Position numbers and translations under genes: made by a program. Below the pieces are notes generated by a model. It did not search any database. It was not told the origin of the DNA and saw only the letters and a list, made by a program, of their open reading frames with translations. DNA of 64,000 nucleotides, taken from the NCBI RefSeq assembly GCF_030063135.1, contig NZ_JASISO010000001.1, forward strand, positions 11,868 to 75,867, given 5' to 3'. Each line of letters starts with the position of its first letter. Within the stretch, counting starts at the first letter, position 1. This document shows positions 28,292 through 36,295 of the stretch, one piece after another. Source of the DNA: Streptomyces sp. G-G2 (GTDB taxonomy: Bacteria; Actinomycetota; Actinomycetes; Streptomycetales; Streptomycetaceae).

Positions 28292-28616
28292 TTAGGCCGG
28301 GCCCGCCTCCCGCGGCCGGTCGGCGGGCTCGCCGGGGGACAGCCCGGCGGGTGGCGACAGGCCGGCCCGGGCCGGCGGGGCGATCGGCCCGAACAGCCGG
28401 GTCCCGTCGTCGGCGGCCTCGTCGGGGCGGGTGAGGTGCTGCAGTTCCTCCAGGTCGAGTACGGGGTCCGGGCCGAGGCGGACGGCGAGGGTCCGCGGGG
28501 CGCCCGGGCCGCCGTGCGGGGTCCCGTCCGCGGCCCATCCGTACGCGACGGACCTCCGCAGCCCCGACGCGAGCGCGAAAACCGGTCCCGCCCGGCTCCC
28601 ACCGCAGGCCCGCCAC
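28292..28616 (-). pseudogene. possible broken minus-strand gene of unknown function
   Basis: Read on the minus strand, the frame ending at the TAA at 28292 has nearly all third positions G or C and encodes a normal-looking stretch (VAYGWAADGTPHGGPG ... VLDLEELQHLTRPDEA). It has no in-frame ATG, GTG or TTG near its beginning. A GTG at 28616 opens a different frame (AGLRWEPGGTGFRARV), so a frameshift near 28570 would be needed to join them. The family is not recognised. It may be a decayed gene or a coincidental high-GC frame. Confidence 0.4.
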
Positions 28617-28675
28617 CGGCCAGGTCGCGCCGACGCCGGCGCCGAGGTGCCGGGCCGCAGGAGGAGCGGAGTCGC

Positions 28676-28724
28676 TTGACTTCCGGCAACCGCGATATAT
28701 CGTGTTAACGAGAAGACGCGATAT
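28676..28724 (+). promoter_or_regulatory. promoter with overlapping dyad for the DUF4097-padR operon
   Basis: TTGACT (28676) and TATCGT (28698) are spaced by 16 nt. The -10 region overlaps an AT-rich dyad: ATATCG at 28697 and CGATAT at 28719, plus CGCGATAT repeated 27 bp apart. PadR proteins bind such AT-rich dyads, so autoregulation by the downstream PadR is inferred. Confidence 0.5.
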
Positions 28725-28780
28725 GTTGCGTCACGCCGAACCCCGGCACCCACGCGCTCCGCCCGAGGAGGATCAGCACC

Positions 28781-29737
28781 ATGGCACACCAGACGACCTG
28801 GTCCATCGCCGAACCCCAGCAGCTCACCTTCGAGGAGCCGGTCACCGAGCTCCGCGTCCGCGTCGTGGGCGGGACGGTGAACGTCGTCGCCGCCGAGGGT
28901 CCCGCGAAGCTGGAGGTCGGCGAGGTGTCCGGACCGCCGCTGCACGTGGTGCAGGAGGGCGGCACCCTCACCATTTCCTACGAGGACCTGCCCTGGAACG
29001 GTTCCCAGAACCTGCGCAAGTGGTTCGAGAGCAAGCCGTGGAAGGCCTGGACCGGCTCGGGTTCCGCCTCCGGCGAGGGCGCGGGCGAGGGCGGCGGCGG
29101 GGGCCGCAAGGCCTGGGAGCGCAGCGCCGTCATCTCGCTGACGCTCCCCGCCGCCAGCCACGTCCAGGTCGCGACGGTCAGCGCCACCGCCTTCGTCTCC
29201 GGCATCGCGGGCGGCACCGATGTCAACGGCGTGTCCGGTGACGCCACCCTCGTGGGGCTGTCCGGGACCGTCAAGGCCAACACCGTCTCCGGCGCCGTGG
29301 AGGCCCAGGCCCTGCGCGGGAGCCTCGGCTTCCACTCCCTTTCCGGCGGCCTGACGGTGGTCGACGGCGCGGGCGGCAGCGTACGCGCGGACTCGGTCAG
29401 CGGGGACATGCTCCTCGACCTCGACCCGGATCCGGCCGCCCCGCAGCCCGTGGACATCGCGCTCAACTCGGTCTCCGGCCAGGTCGCGATCCGCCTTCCG
29501 CACCCCACCGACGCCCGGGTGGAGGCCAACACCGCCACCGGCGGGGTCTCCAACGCCTTCGAGGACCTGCGGATCTCCGGCCAGCTGGGCGCCAAGCGGA
29601 TCACCGGGACCCTCGGCGCCGGTACCGGCACGCTGCGCGCCACCACCGTCTCCGGCTCGATCGCGCTGCTGCGCCGCGAGCCCGCCGACACCGACGCCTC
29701 CTCCGCCCCCCTCGAACTCGACAAGAAGGTGCTCTGA
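28781..29737 (+). CDS. DUF4097 family beta-helical protein
   Basis: 318 residues from an ATG behind GAGGAGG. There is no signal peptide or lipobox. It is rich in repeating VSG/GxVxA units that would form a right-handed beta-solenoid, and a Gly-rich linker lies near residues 90-110. DUF4097 proteins are often encoded next to PadR or envelope-stress genes. It is one nucleotide from the padR start. Function is unknown; a role as an adhesin-like or sensory scaffold is speculation. Confidence 0.85.
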   Translation: MAHQTTWSIAEPQQLTFEEPVTELRVRVVGGTVNVVAAEGPAKLEVGEVSGPPLHVVQEGGTLTISYEDLPWNGSQNLRKWFESKPWKAWTGSGSASGEGAGEGGGGGRKAWERSAVISLTLPAASHVQVATVSATAFVSGIAGGTDVNGVSGDATLVGLSGTVKANTVSGAVEAQALRGSLGFHSLSGGLTVVDGAGGSVRADSVSGDMLLDLDPDPAAPQPVDIALNSVSGQVAIRLPHPTDARVEANTATGGVSNAFEDLRISGQLGAKRITGTLGAGTGTLRATTVSGSIALLRREPADTDASSAPLELDKKVL

Positions 29738-29738
29738 C

Positions 29739-30650
29739 ATGCCGCCCGTCTTCGCCCACGGCCGCCTCCGGCTCTACCTCCTGAAGCTGCTCGACGAGGC
29801 CCCGCGGCACGGCTACGAGGTGATCCGCCTCCTGGAGGAGCGCTTCCAGGGGCTGTACGCGCCCTCCGCGGGCACCGTGTACCCGAGGCTGGCCAAGCTG
29901 GAGGCCGAGGGGCTGGTCACGCACGCCACCGAGGGCGGGCGCAAGGTGTACTCGATCACCGAGGCGGGCCGGGCCGAACTGGCCGACCGCAGCGGTGAAC
30001 TGGCGGACCTGGAGCTGGAGATCCGTGACTCGGTCTCCGAACTGGCCGCCGAGATGCGCGACGACGTCCGGGGCGCCGCGGGCGACCTGCGGCGCGAGAT
30101 GCGGGCCGCGGCCGCCGCCTCCGCGTCCGACACCCCGCTGGAGGACGAGACCTGGCGGCTGGCCAAGGAGGAACTGCGCCGGGCCCGCCAGGAGTGGAAG
30201 GAACAGGCCCGCCGGGCCAAGGACGAGAGCCGCCGGGCCCGCGAGGAGGCCCAGCAGGCGCGCCGCCAGGCGAAGGAGGCCCAGGACCGGGCGCGCGAGG
30301 AGGTCCAGCGGATCGCCGGCCAGCTGCAGGAGCAGTTCGCGAAGTCCGGGGTCCGCGAGGGGCTCTCGGAGTTCACCGACAGGATCGGCAGCCTGGCGGG
30401 GGTCTGGCTGGGCTCCGCCGCCACCCACGACGGGGCCGGGGCGCGGGCCGCCGAGTCCGGTTGGGCGCAGGACCTGGGCCCCACGGAGGACCCGGCCCGG
30501 GACTTGGACCGGCTGCTCGACCGCTTCCGCGACGAGGTGCGCGACGCGGCTCGCGATCACGGTCTGAGCGCGGCCCAGCTGAAGGAGATCCGCGCCGACC
30601 TCGCCACGGCCGCGTCCCGCATCACCACCACGGTCCGCGTCCCCCGCTGA
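29739..30650 (+). CDS. PadR-family transcriptional regulator with long coiled-coil tail
   Basis: 303 residues. The N-terminal PadR winged helix contains LDEAPRHGYEVIRLLEERF and AGTVYPRLAKLEAEGLV. From about residue 85 to 210 a long charged coiled coil (RRARQEWKEQARRAKDE and similar) replaces the short PadR dimer helix. The start lies 1 nt after the DUF4097 stop, so they are cotranscribed. It probably represses its own operon through the upstream AT-rich dyad. Confidence 0.88.
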   Translation: MPPVFAHGRLRLYLLKLLDEAPRHGYEVIRLLEERFQGLYAPSAGTVYPRLAKLEAEGLVTHATEGGRKVYSITEAGRAELADRSGELADLELEIRDSVSELAAEMRDDVRGAAGDLRREMRAAAAASASDTPLEDETWRLAKEELRRARQEWKEQARRAKDESRRAREEAQQARRQAKEAQDRAREEVQRIAGQLQEQFAKSGVREGLSEFTDRIGSLAGVWLGSAATHDGAGARAAESGWAQDLGPTEDPARDLDRLLDRFRDEVRDAARDHGLSAAQLKEIRADLATAASRITTTVRVPR

Positions 30651-30810
30651 CGCGGGCGGCTGACGCGGAGCCGGGCGCGGAGCCCGGCCGGGACCCGGAC
30701 GCGCCGCCCGGCTCCGGGCCTCACCGCCCCCGGGCCTCATCGCCTCCGGTCCTCACCGCCCCCGGTCCTCACCGCCCCGGGGCGGCTCCGGCCGGAGCTC
30801 GGCGCGTGGT

Positions 30811-31362
30811 TCAGGCGGCGGGCGGGACGGCCGCTTCCGTACGGGCGTAGGTGACGCCGTGGGCGGTCAGGACGTCGGCCACCGGGCCCGGGGCGGAGAG
30901 CAGCGCCAGCAGGAGGTGGGTCCGGGTGATGCTCTTGTCCCGGCGGCCCACGGCGATGCGGAGCGCGTGCTCCAGGGTCTTCTTCGCACCCGGGCCGAAG
31001 CGGACGTGACCGCCGCCCTCTCCCAGGGCCGAGCGCAGACGGCCCCCGCGCGTCCCGCCGCCCGCGGCGGCCAGCGCACCCTCGCCGTGGGTCTCCTCGA
31101 CCCGGGCGATGATCTCGGAGAGGTCGATGCCCAGGCCCGCCAGGGCCTCCTCGTCGGCCTTCGACATGCCGCCCCGGCGCCGCGCCTCGGCCAGGGAGGC
31201 CGCGACCGAGGCGCGGTCCACGCCCAGCGGGTCGAGGGCGCCCAGTTCCAGCAGGGCGAGCAGCAGGTGTTCCTCGGTGACCCGGGCGGCCCCGGTGCTC
31301 CGGGCCTGCGTGACCGCGCCCGAGACCGTGTCCCGCGCCTCGGCCGTGAACCTCTCGAACAT
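30811..31362 (-). CDS. Clp N-terminal (Clp_N) repeat protein
   Basis: 183 residues with two Clp_N repeats: FTAEARDTVSGAVTQAR with EEHLLLALLE, then AKKTLEHALRIAV with RTHLLLALLS. No AAA+ domain is present, so it is a stand-alone Clp_N protein rather than a ClpC ATPase. The ATG overlaps the stop of the upstream HTH gene (TGATG). Stand-alone Clp_N proteins may act as adaptors or sensors; the role here is unknown. Confidence 0.87.
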   Translation of the reverse strand: MFERFTAEARDTVSGAVTQARSTGAARVTEEHLLLALLELGALDPLGVDRASVAASLAEARRRGGMSKADEEALAGLGIDLSEIIARVEETHGEGALAAAGGGTRGGRLRSALGEGGGHVRFGPGAKKTLEHALRIAVGRRDKSITRTHLLLALLSAPGPVADVLTAHGVTYARTEAAVPPAA

Positions 31363-31571
31363 CAGAGCCTCCCGTGCTTCTTGTGTACGGCCTGCCTGCT
31401 GACACCCAGCTCGGCCGCGATGTCCTGCCAGGACCAGCCCTGGAGGCGGGCACCGCGCACCTGTACGGCCTCCAGCTGCTCCAGCAGCCTGCGGAGGGCG
31501 GCCACGGCACGCAGGCCTACCCGCGGGTCACGGTCGCCGGCCCGCTCGGCGAGATCGGTTGCTTCCGTCAT
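31362..31571 (-). CDS. small helix-turn-helix protein
   Basis: 69 residues, nearly all helical, with an HTH segment WQDIAAELGVSRQAVHKK near the C-terminus. It overlaps the Clp_N gene by one base. The ATG lies 6 nt downstream of a good -10 box and has no SD sequence, so the mRNA is probably leaderless. It is the likely regulator of this two-gene operon. Confidence 0.8.
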   Translation of the reverse strand: MTEATDLAERAGDRDPRVGLRAVAALRRLLEQLEAVQVRGARLQGWSWQDIAAELGVSRQAVHKKHGRL

Positions 31572-31577
31572 GCTGTC

Positions 31578-31608
31578 AATTTAGGTTGACGGGGGAGGCG
31601 TGTCAACC
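31578..31608 (-). promoter_or_regulatory. promoter and operator of the HTH-Clp_N operon
   Basis: On the minus strand, TTGACA (31601-31606) and TAAATT (31578-31583) are 17 nt apart. GGTTGAC at 31584 and GTCAACC at 31602 form an inverted repeat overlapping the -35 box. A further TTGAC lies at 31613. The dyad suggests binding by the encoded HTH protein. Confidence 0.65.
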
Positions 31609-31717
31609 CGAGTTGACGTCGAGGGCGTGGTCCGGATCCGGCGGCGCCCCCCGCGTCCGGACCCGGCGGCACCCGCGTCGGACCGCCAGGGGCAGCCGCA
31701 GGGGCCGCCGGTGGTCG

Positions 31718-32680
31718 TCAGACCGTCAGGACCACCTTCCCGAACAGGTCGCCCGACTCCAGTTTCTCGAAGCCCTCCCGCGCCCGGTCCAGCGGCAGCA
31801 CCTCGTCGATGACCGGGCGGACGCCCGTGGCCGCGCAGAACGACAGCAGGTCCTCCAGCTCGTCCTTCGTCCCCATCGTCGAGCCGACCACCTTCAGCTC
31901 CAGGAAGAAGATCCGGGTCAGCTCCGCGTGCGCGGGCCGGTCACCGCTCGTCGCGCCCGAGATGACCAGAGTGCCGCCGGGCCGCAGGGACTTCACCGAG
32001 TGCGACCAGGTCGCGGCGCCCACCGTCTCGATCACCGCGTCCACCCGGCGGGGCAGCCGTGCGCCCGGCTCGTACGCCTCCAGCGCGCCCAGTTCCACCG
32101 CGCGCGCGCGCTTCGCCGCGTCCCGGCTGGTCGCGAACATCCGCAGCCCGGCCGCCTTGCCGAGCACGATCGCGGCGGTGGCCACCCCGCCGCCCGCGCC
32201 CTGTACGAGGACCGAATCCCCGGGCCGCACACCGGCGTTGGTGAACAGCATCCGGTAGGCGGTGAGCCAGGCCGTCGGCAGGCAGGCGGCCTCCTCGAAG
32301 GACAGTTCGGCGGGCTTGCGCAGGACGTTCCAGGCCGGGACGGTGACCTGCTCGGCGAAGGTGCCCTGATAGCGCTCCGTCAGGATCGAGCGCGGCTCGT
32401 CGGGTCCCACCCCGTGGCCGCTCTGGCCGATGACGGAGTGCAGGACGACCTCGTTGCCGTCCTGGTCGGTCCCGGCCGCGTCGCAGCCCAGGATCATCGG
32501 GAGTTTCTCCTCGCCGAGGCCGACTCCGCGCAGCGACCACAGGTCGTGGTGGTTGAGGGAGGCGGCTTTGACGTTCACGGTCACCCAGCCGGGCCGGGCC
32601 TCGGGCGCCGGGCGCTCGCCCAGCTCGAGGCCGCTCAGCGGCTGGTCACGGTCGATTCGGGCGGCGTAGGCAGCGAACAT
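31718..32680 (-). CDS. zinc-binding alcohol dehydrogenase-like/quinone oxidoreductase (MDR family)
   Basis: 320 residues from the ATG at 32680. The GroES-like domain (SLNHHDLWSLRG, LGCDAAG) is followed by a Rossmann domain with VQGAGGGVATAAIVLGKAAG. Zinc-ligand positions are only partly kept, so it may be a quinone oxidoreductase type. It is probably NADP-dependent. No SD sequence is visible upstream. The substrate is unknown and the gene stands alone. Confidence 0.85.
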   Translation of the reverse strand: MFAAYAARIDRDQPLSGLELGERPAPEARPGWVTVNVKAASLNHHDLWSLRGVGLGEEKLPMILGCDAAGTDQDGNEVVLHSVIGQSGHGVGPDEPRSILTERYQGTFAEQVTVPAWNVLRKPAELSFEEAACLPTAWLTAYRMLFTNAGVRPGDSVLVQGAGGGVATAAIVLGKAAGLRMFATSRDAAKRARAVELGALEAYEPGARLPRRVDAVIETVGAATWSHSVKSLRPGGTLVISGATSGDRPAHAELTRIFFLELKVVGSTMGTKDELEDLLSFCAATGVRPVIDEVLPLDRAREGFEKLESGDLFGKVVLTV

Positions 32681-33034
32681 GCGGCCAGACGCTACCGTCC
32701 AGTAGGTCGCCGCCGCCAGGGTTCCCGGGGTGCGCGGCCTGTCTTTCGGATCACGTCGGCCGTAGCCCGAAGCTCCCGAACGGAACCCTAGGTCCTCACT
32801 CAACTACCCGCTTGAGCAGTGCTCTTGCGTGTATCCGGCACTGATCCGGAACGTCATTCACTGGCCAGAAACCACGGTACGATTCAGGCCAGGCAACCGC
32901 ATGACACCCCTCCCGGCACGGGGGCCAGGAGGGCTGAACGCAGAGCTGAACACAGAGGGGCGGGGGGGGGGGGGGGAACGCGACCGGGCCCCTCTGTGCG
33001 CGGACCGTGCGGTCCGGTCCGATCACCAGGGTGA
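32681..33034. other. interval between the MDR gene and sodN
   Basis: 354 bases without a supported gene. It holds the upstream region of the dehydrogenase gene on the left and the sodN terminator, with a 15-G run, on the right. Confidence 0.65.
32951..32998 (-). terminator. sodN terminator containing a 15-G homopolymer
   Basis: An 11-bp stem (CACAGAGGGGC and its complement) encloses a loop that includes fifteen consecutive G (32962-32976 on the plus strand). It ends 37 nt after the sodN stop codon. Confidence 0.75.
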
Positions 33035-33430
33035 TCAGGCGGCCTTGGTCTCCCAGAAGATCTTGTCGATCTCCGCGATGAGCTCAAGGGCCTTCTGGCC
33101 GGTCGCCGGGTCGTTCGACGCCTTGGCGGCCGAGAGGGCCTTCAGGGTGTCGTTGACCAGGGTGTGCAGCTGCGGGTACTTCTCGAAGTGCGGCGGCTTG
33201 AAGTAGTCGCTCCACAGCACCGAAACGTGGTGCTTCGCGAGCTCCGCGCGCTGCTCCTTGATGGTGATGGCGCGCGCGCGGAAGTCCGCGTCGTCGTTGG
33301 CCTGGTACTTCTCCTGCACGGCCTTGACGGACTCGGCCTCGATGCGGGCCTGGGCAGGGTCGTAGACGCCGCACGGCAGGTCGCAGTGGGCGCTGACCTT
33401 CACCTTGGGGGCGAAGAAGCGGGAAAGCAT
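33035..33430 (-). CDS. sodN: nickel superoxide dismutase
   Basis: 131 residues from the ATG at 33430 with GGAGG upstream. A 14-residue leader (MLSRFFAPKVKVSA) precedes the Ni-hook HCDLPCGVYDP, whose His and two Cys bind nickel after cleavage. The helical remainder ends EIDKIFWETKAA. It dismutates superoxide in the cytosol. The maturation protease gene sodX is divergent 153 nt away, the standard Streptomyces arrangement. Confidence 0.97.
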   Translation of the reverse strand: MLSRFFAPKVKVSAHCDLPCGVYDPAQARIEAESVKAVQEKYQANDDADFRARAITIKEQRAELAKHHVSVLWSDYFKPPHFEKYPQLHTLVNDTLKALSAAKASNDPATGQKALELIAEIDKIFWETKAA

Positions 33431-33583
33431 TGGAGTGGGTCCTCCTCGTGATCGTCTTCTCAAGGGGGAGATTACTCCGTGAGAAAGCGGATTTCGCGGG
33501 CGCCCCCGTGGGCTTAGGACAAAAGTCCAGCGTCACGATGGTGTCGGTGAGCGAATGTACGGACGAACGCGGGAAGGTGTCGC

Positions 33584-33985
33584 ATGCACGTGCCGATCGG
33601 AATCGTCGAGGTGGAGGGGCCCTCGATGGCCCCCACCCTGAACGCGCGCGACCGGGCGCTCATCCACTACGGGGGCCGGGTGCGCCCCGGTGACGTCGTG
33701 GTCCTGCGCCATCCGCTCCAGCAGGACCTGCTCGTCGTCAAGCGCGCCGCCGAACGCCGCCCGGGCGGCTGGTGGGTGCTCGGGGACAACGGCTTCAACG
33801 ACAGCGGGGACAGCGAGGACTACGGGACGGTCCCCGACGAGCTGGTGCTGGGCGTCGCCCGGCTGCGGCTGCGCCCGCCGGAGCCCGGTCAGACCTCGCT
33901 GGCGGCCCGGGCCGCGTGGCTGGCCGCCGCGGTGCGTCCGCTCTTCGCCGACCCCTCCGCCTCCACGCGCTTGCGGGCCCGGTAG
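33584..33985 (+). CDS. sodX: Ni-SOD maturation protease SodX (S24/S26 signal-peptidase fold)
   Basis: 133 residues from an ATG with GAAGGTG. The serine nucleophile is Ser14 in VEGPSMAPTL, and the general-base Lys53 is in LVVKR, followed by LGDNGFNDSGDS. It removes the SodN leader to expose the nickel-binding His. The 3' end overlaps the convergent CGNR gene by 97 bp. Confidence 0.92.
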   Translation: MHVPIGIVEVEGPSMAPTLNARDRALIHYGGRVRPGDVVVLRHPLQQDLLVVKRAAERRPGGWWVLGDNGFNDSGDSEDYGTVPDELVLGVARLRLRPPEPGQTSLAARAAWLAAAVRPLFADPSASTRLRAR

Positions 33986-34518
33986 GCGGCCACGTTGGCG
34001 CGGGTGGCGCAGCGGTCCGAGCAGTAGCGCCGGGACCGGTTGGTGGAGGTGTCGAGGTAGGCGTTGCGGCACGGCGGCGCCTGGCACAGGCCCAGCCGGT
34101 CGGCGCCGTACTCGGTGAGGTGGAAGGCGAGGCCCATCGAGGCGATCGCGGCGTAGCCCGCCGAGGCGTTGGAGGGGTGGTCGGCGAGGTGCATGTGCCA
34201 GTGCGGCTCGCCGTCCGGTCCGGGCGTTTCGTGCCCGGAGATCTGCGGGCTCACCGGGAACTCCATCAGCAGCGAGTTCAGCAGGTCCACCGCGAGGACC
34301 CGGTCGCCGGAGTCGGCCGCCTCGAAGATCGAGCGCAGCCTGCCGCGCACGTTGCGGAAGCGGGTGACGTCCGCGTCGGTGACCCGGCGGGCGTCCTGGA
34401 GGCTGGCGCCGAACAGGGCTCGGGCGGTCTCCGCCGACGTCAGCGAGTCCTTGCCGCGGGACGGCTCCTCGGTGTTCACCAGACGCACGGCGTAGTCCGA
34501 GTAATGGGCCAGTTCCAC
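33889..34518 (-). CDS. CGNR zinc-finger (ABATE domain) regulator
   Basis: 209 residues from a GTG with AAGGA upstream. The N-terminal ABATE-type region is followed by a zinc finger with CQAPPCRNAYLDTS and RRYCSDRCATRANVAAYRARK. Such proteins are putative stress regulators with a DNA-binding finger. It converges on sodX with an unusually long 97-bp overlap that covers its last 32 codons and stop. Confidence 0.88.
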   Translation of the reverse strand: MELAHYSDYAVRLVNTEEPSRGKDSLTSAETARALFGASLQDARRVTDADVTRFRNVRGRLRSIFEAADSGDRVLAVDLLNSLLMEFPVSPQISGHETPGPDGEPHWHMHLADHPSNASAGYAAIASMGLAFHLTEYGADRLGLCQAPPCRNAYLDTSTNRSRRYCSDRCATRANVAAYRARKRVEAEGSAKSGRTAAASHAARAASEV

Positions 34519-34612
34519 TTGTAGTCCTTACGGCTGCGGATTAGTGTGCGGGTGTGCCGTTCGGGTAACGGCTGATGCACCTTCGAGGGTATTACGTGTG
34601 GAGGCGTTCGGG

Positions 34613-35374
34613 ATGACGGATGTGGCGACCGGTACGGACTGGCAGGCATGGCAGGACAGCTGGGACCGCCAGCAGGAGTGGTACATGCCCGACCGGGAGG
34701 AGCGCTTCCGGGTCATGCTGGACATGGTCGAGGCGACCGTGGGCACGGCCCCCCGGATCCTCGACCTGGCCTGCGGTACGGGAAGTATCACGGACCGGGT
34801 CCTCAAACGGTTCCCGGACGCCACCAGTACGGGCGTCGACCTCGACCCCGCCCTGCTGGCCATCGCCCAGGGGTACTTCGCGGGCGACCGGCGGGTCGGC
34901 TTCGTCACCGCGGACCTCAAGGATCCCGACTGGACCGCGAAGCTCCCGTACGACACCTACGACGCGGTCCTGACCGCCACTGCCCTGCACTGGCTGCACA
35001 GCCCGCGGCTGGCCGTGCTGTACGGACAGCTCGCACCCCTGGTGCGCCCCGGCGGGGTCTTCATGAACGCCGACCACATGCCCGACCCGTCCAGCCCCCT
35101 CATCGGCGCCGCCGAGCGCGCCCACCGGCACGCGGGCATGGACCGGGCCCGCGCCGAGGGCGTCCTCGACTGGGCCGAATGGTGGGCCCTGGCCGCCGCC
35201 GACCCGGTCCTCGCCGAGCCGACGAAGAAGCGGTACGAGATCTACGGCGAACACGCCGACGGGGACACCCCGGACGACGCCTGGCACGCCCGCACCCTGC
35301 GCGGGGCGGGCTTCACGGAGGCCCGTACGGTCTGGCGCTCCCCGTCCGACGCCCTGGTCCTCGGCCTGAGGTAG
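34613..35374 (+). CDS. class I SAM-dependent methyltransferase
   Basis: 253 residues from the ATG at 34613, which lies 8 nt after GGAGG. SAM motif I is ILDLACGTGSITDRV and motif II contains STGVDLDPALL; the post-motif region has YDAVLTATALHWL. The substrate is unknown. It ends before a strong terminator shared with the ABC transporter operon. Confidence 0.88.
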   Translation: MTDVATGTDWQAWQDSWDRQQEWYMPDREERFRVMLDMVEATVGTAPRILDLACGTGSITDRVLKRFPDATSTGVDLDPALLAIAQGYFAGDRRVGFVTADLKDPDWTAKLPYDTYDAVLTATALHWLHSPRLAVLYGQLAPLVRPGGVFMNADHMPDPSSPLIGAAERAHRHAGMDRARAEGVLDWAEWWALAAADPVLAEPTKKRYEIYGEHADGDTPDDAWHARTLRGAGFTEARTVWRSPSDALVLGLR

Positions 35375-35475
35375 ACCGGGACGACGGCGGGACGTCTCCG
35401 ACGCGGCACTAGGACCAGCGGAGGGGATCCAAATGCTCCGGAGGTCCACCGCACGCTGAGGTCCGCCGCACATGG

Positions 35476-35514
35476 CGGAAGGGGCGGTACGGGAATCCCG
35501 TACCGCCCCTTCCG
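35476..35514. terminator. bidirectional terminator between methyltransferase and ABC operon
   Basis: A perfect 18-bp stem (CGGAAGGGGCGGTACGGG and its complement) with a 3-nt AAT loop. It lies between two convergent transcription units. Confidence 0.93.
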
Positions 35515-35527
35515 TGTGCTCGCGCGG

Positions 35528-36295
35528 CTACAGCACCTTCGACAGGAACGCCTTCGTCCGGTCGTGCTGCGGGTTGCCGAGGACGTCGCGCGGGTTGCCG
35601 GACTCGACGACCACACCGCCGTCCATGAAGACCAGGCTGTCGCCGACCTCGCGGGCGAAGCCCATCTCGTGCGTGACCACGATCATGGTCATGCCCGATT
35701 CGGCCAGGTCGCGCATGACGTCGAGGACGTCACCGACCAGCTCCGGGTCGAGCGCCGAGGTGGGCTCGTCGAAGAGCATCAGCTTCGGCTCCATGGCCAG
35801 CGCGCGGGCGATCGCCACGCGCTGCTGCTGGCCGCCGGAGAGCTGCGAGGGGTAGTTGCCGCCCTTGTCGCCCAGGCCGACCCGGTCGAGCAGCCGGACG
35901 GCGCGCTCGCGCGCCACCGCCTTGCTCTCGCCCTTGACCATGACCGGGGCTTCCATGACGTTCTCGACGGCCGTCATGTGGGGGAACAGGTTGAAGCGCT
36001 GGAAGACCATGCCGATGTCCCGGCGCTGGGCCGCGACCTCGCTGTCCTTCAGCTCGTAGAGCTTGTCGCCCTTCTGGCGGTACCCGACCAGCTCACCGTC
36101 GACCGAGAGACGGCCGGAGTTGATGCGCTCGAGGTGGTTGATGCACCGCAGGAAGGTGGACTTGCCGGAGCCGGACGGGCCGACCAGGCAGAACACCTCG
36201 CGCGGGGCCACCTCCAGGTCGATGCCGCGCAGGATGTGAGCGGCGCCGTACGACTTGTGGACGGCCTCGGCCTTGACCATCGGCTGGGCGGTCAC
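35528..36295 (-). CDS. polar amino-acid ABC transporter ATP-binding protein
   Basis: 255 residues. Walker [10 protein letters not shown], signature LSGGQQQR, Walker [15 protein letters not shown] and the switch His in VVTHEMG are all present. It is GlnQ/GluA-like. The GTG start overlaps the permease stop (GTGA). In this position Streptomyces carry a glutamate-type uptake operon; the substrate is inferred. Confidence 0.93.
   Translation of the reverse strand: MTAQPMVKAEAVHKSYGAAHILRGIDLEVAPREVFCLVGPSGSGKSTFLRCINHLERINSGRLSVDGELVGYRQKGDKLYELKDSEVAAQRRDIGMVFQRFNLFPHMTAVENVMEAPVMVKGESKAVARERAVRLLDRVGLGDKGGNYPSQLSGGQQQRVAIARALAMEPKLMLFDEPTSALDPELVGDVLDVMRDLAESGMTMIVVTHEMGFAREVGDSLVFMDGGVVVESGNPRDVLGNPQHDRTKAFLSKVL

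Larger units (their letters stand above)
28236..28780. other. interval between lysR and the DUF4097 gene
   Basis: 545 bases. The left end has a short direct repeat (GGCCCTGCGTCGGCGGG at about 28258 and 28273, overlapping by two bases). The middle carries a minus-strand coding-like remnant (separate entry), and the right end holds the promoter and operator of the DUF4097-padR operon. Confidence 0.6.
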
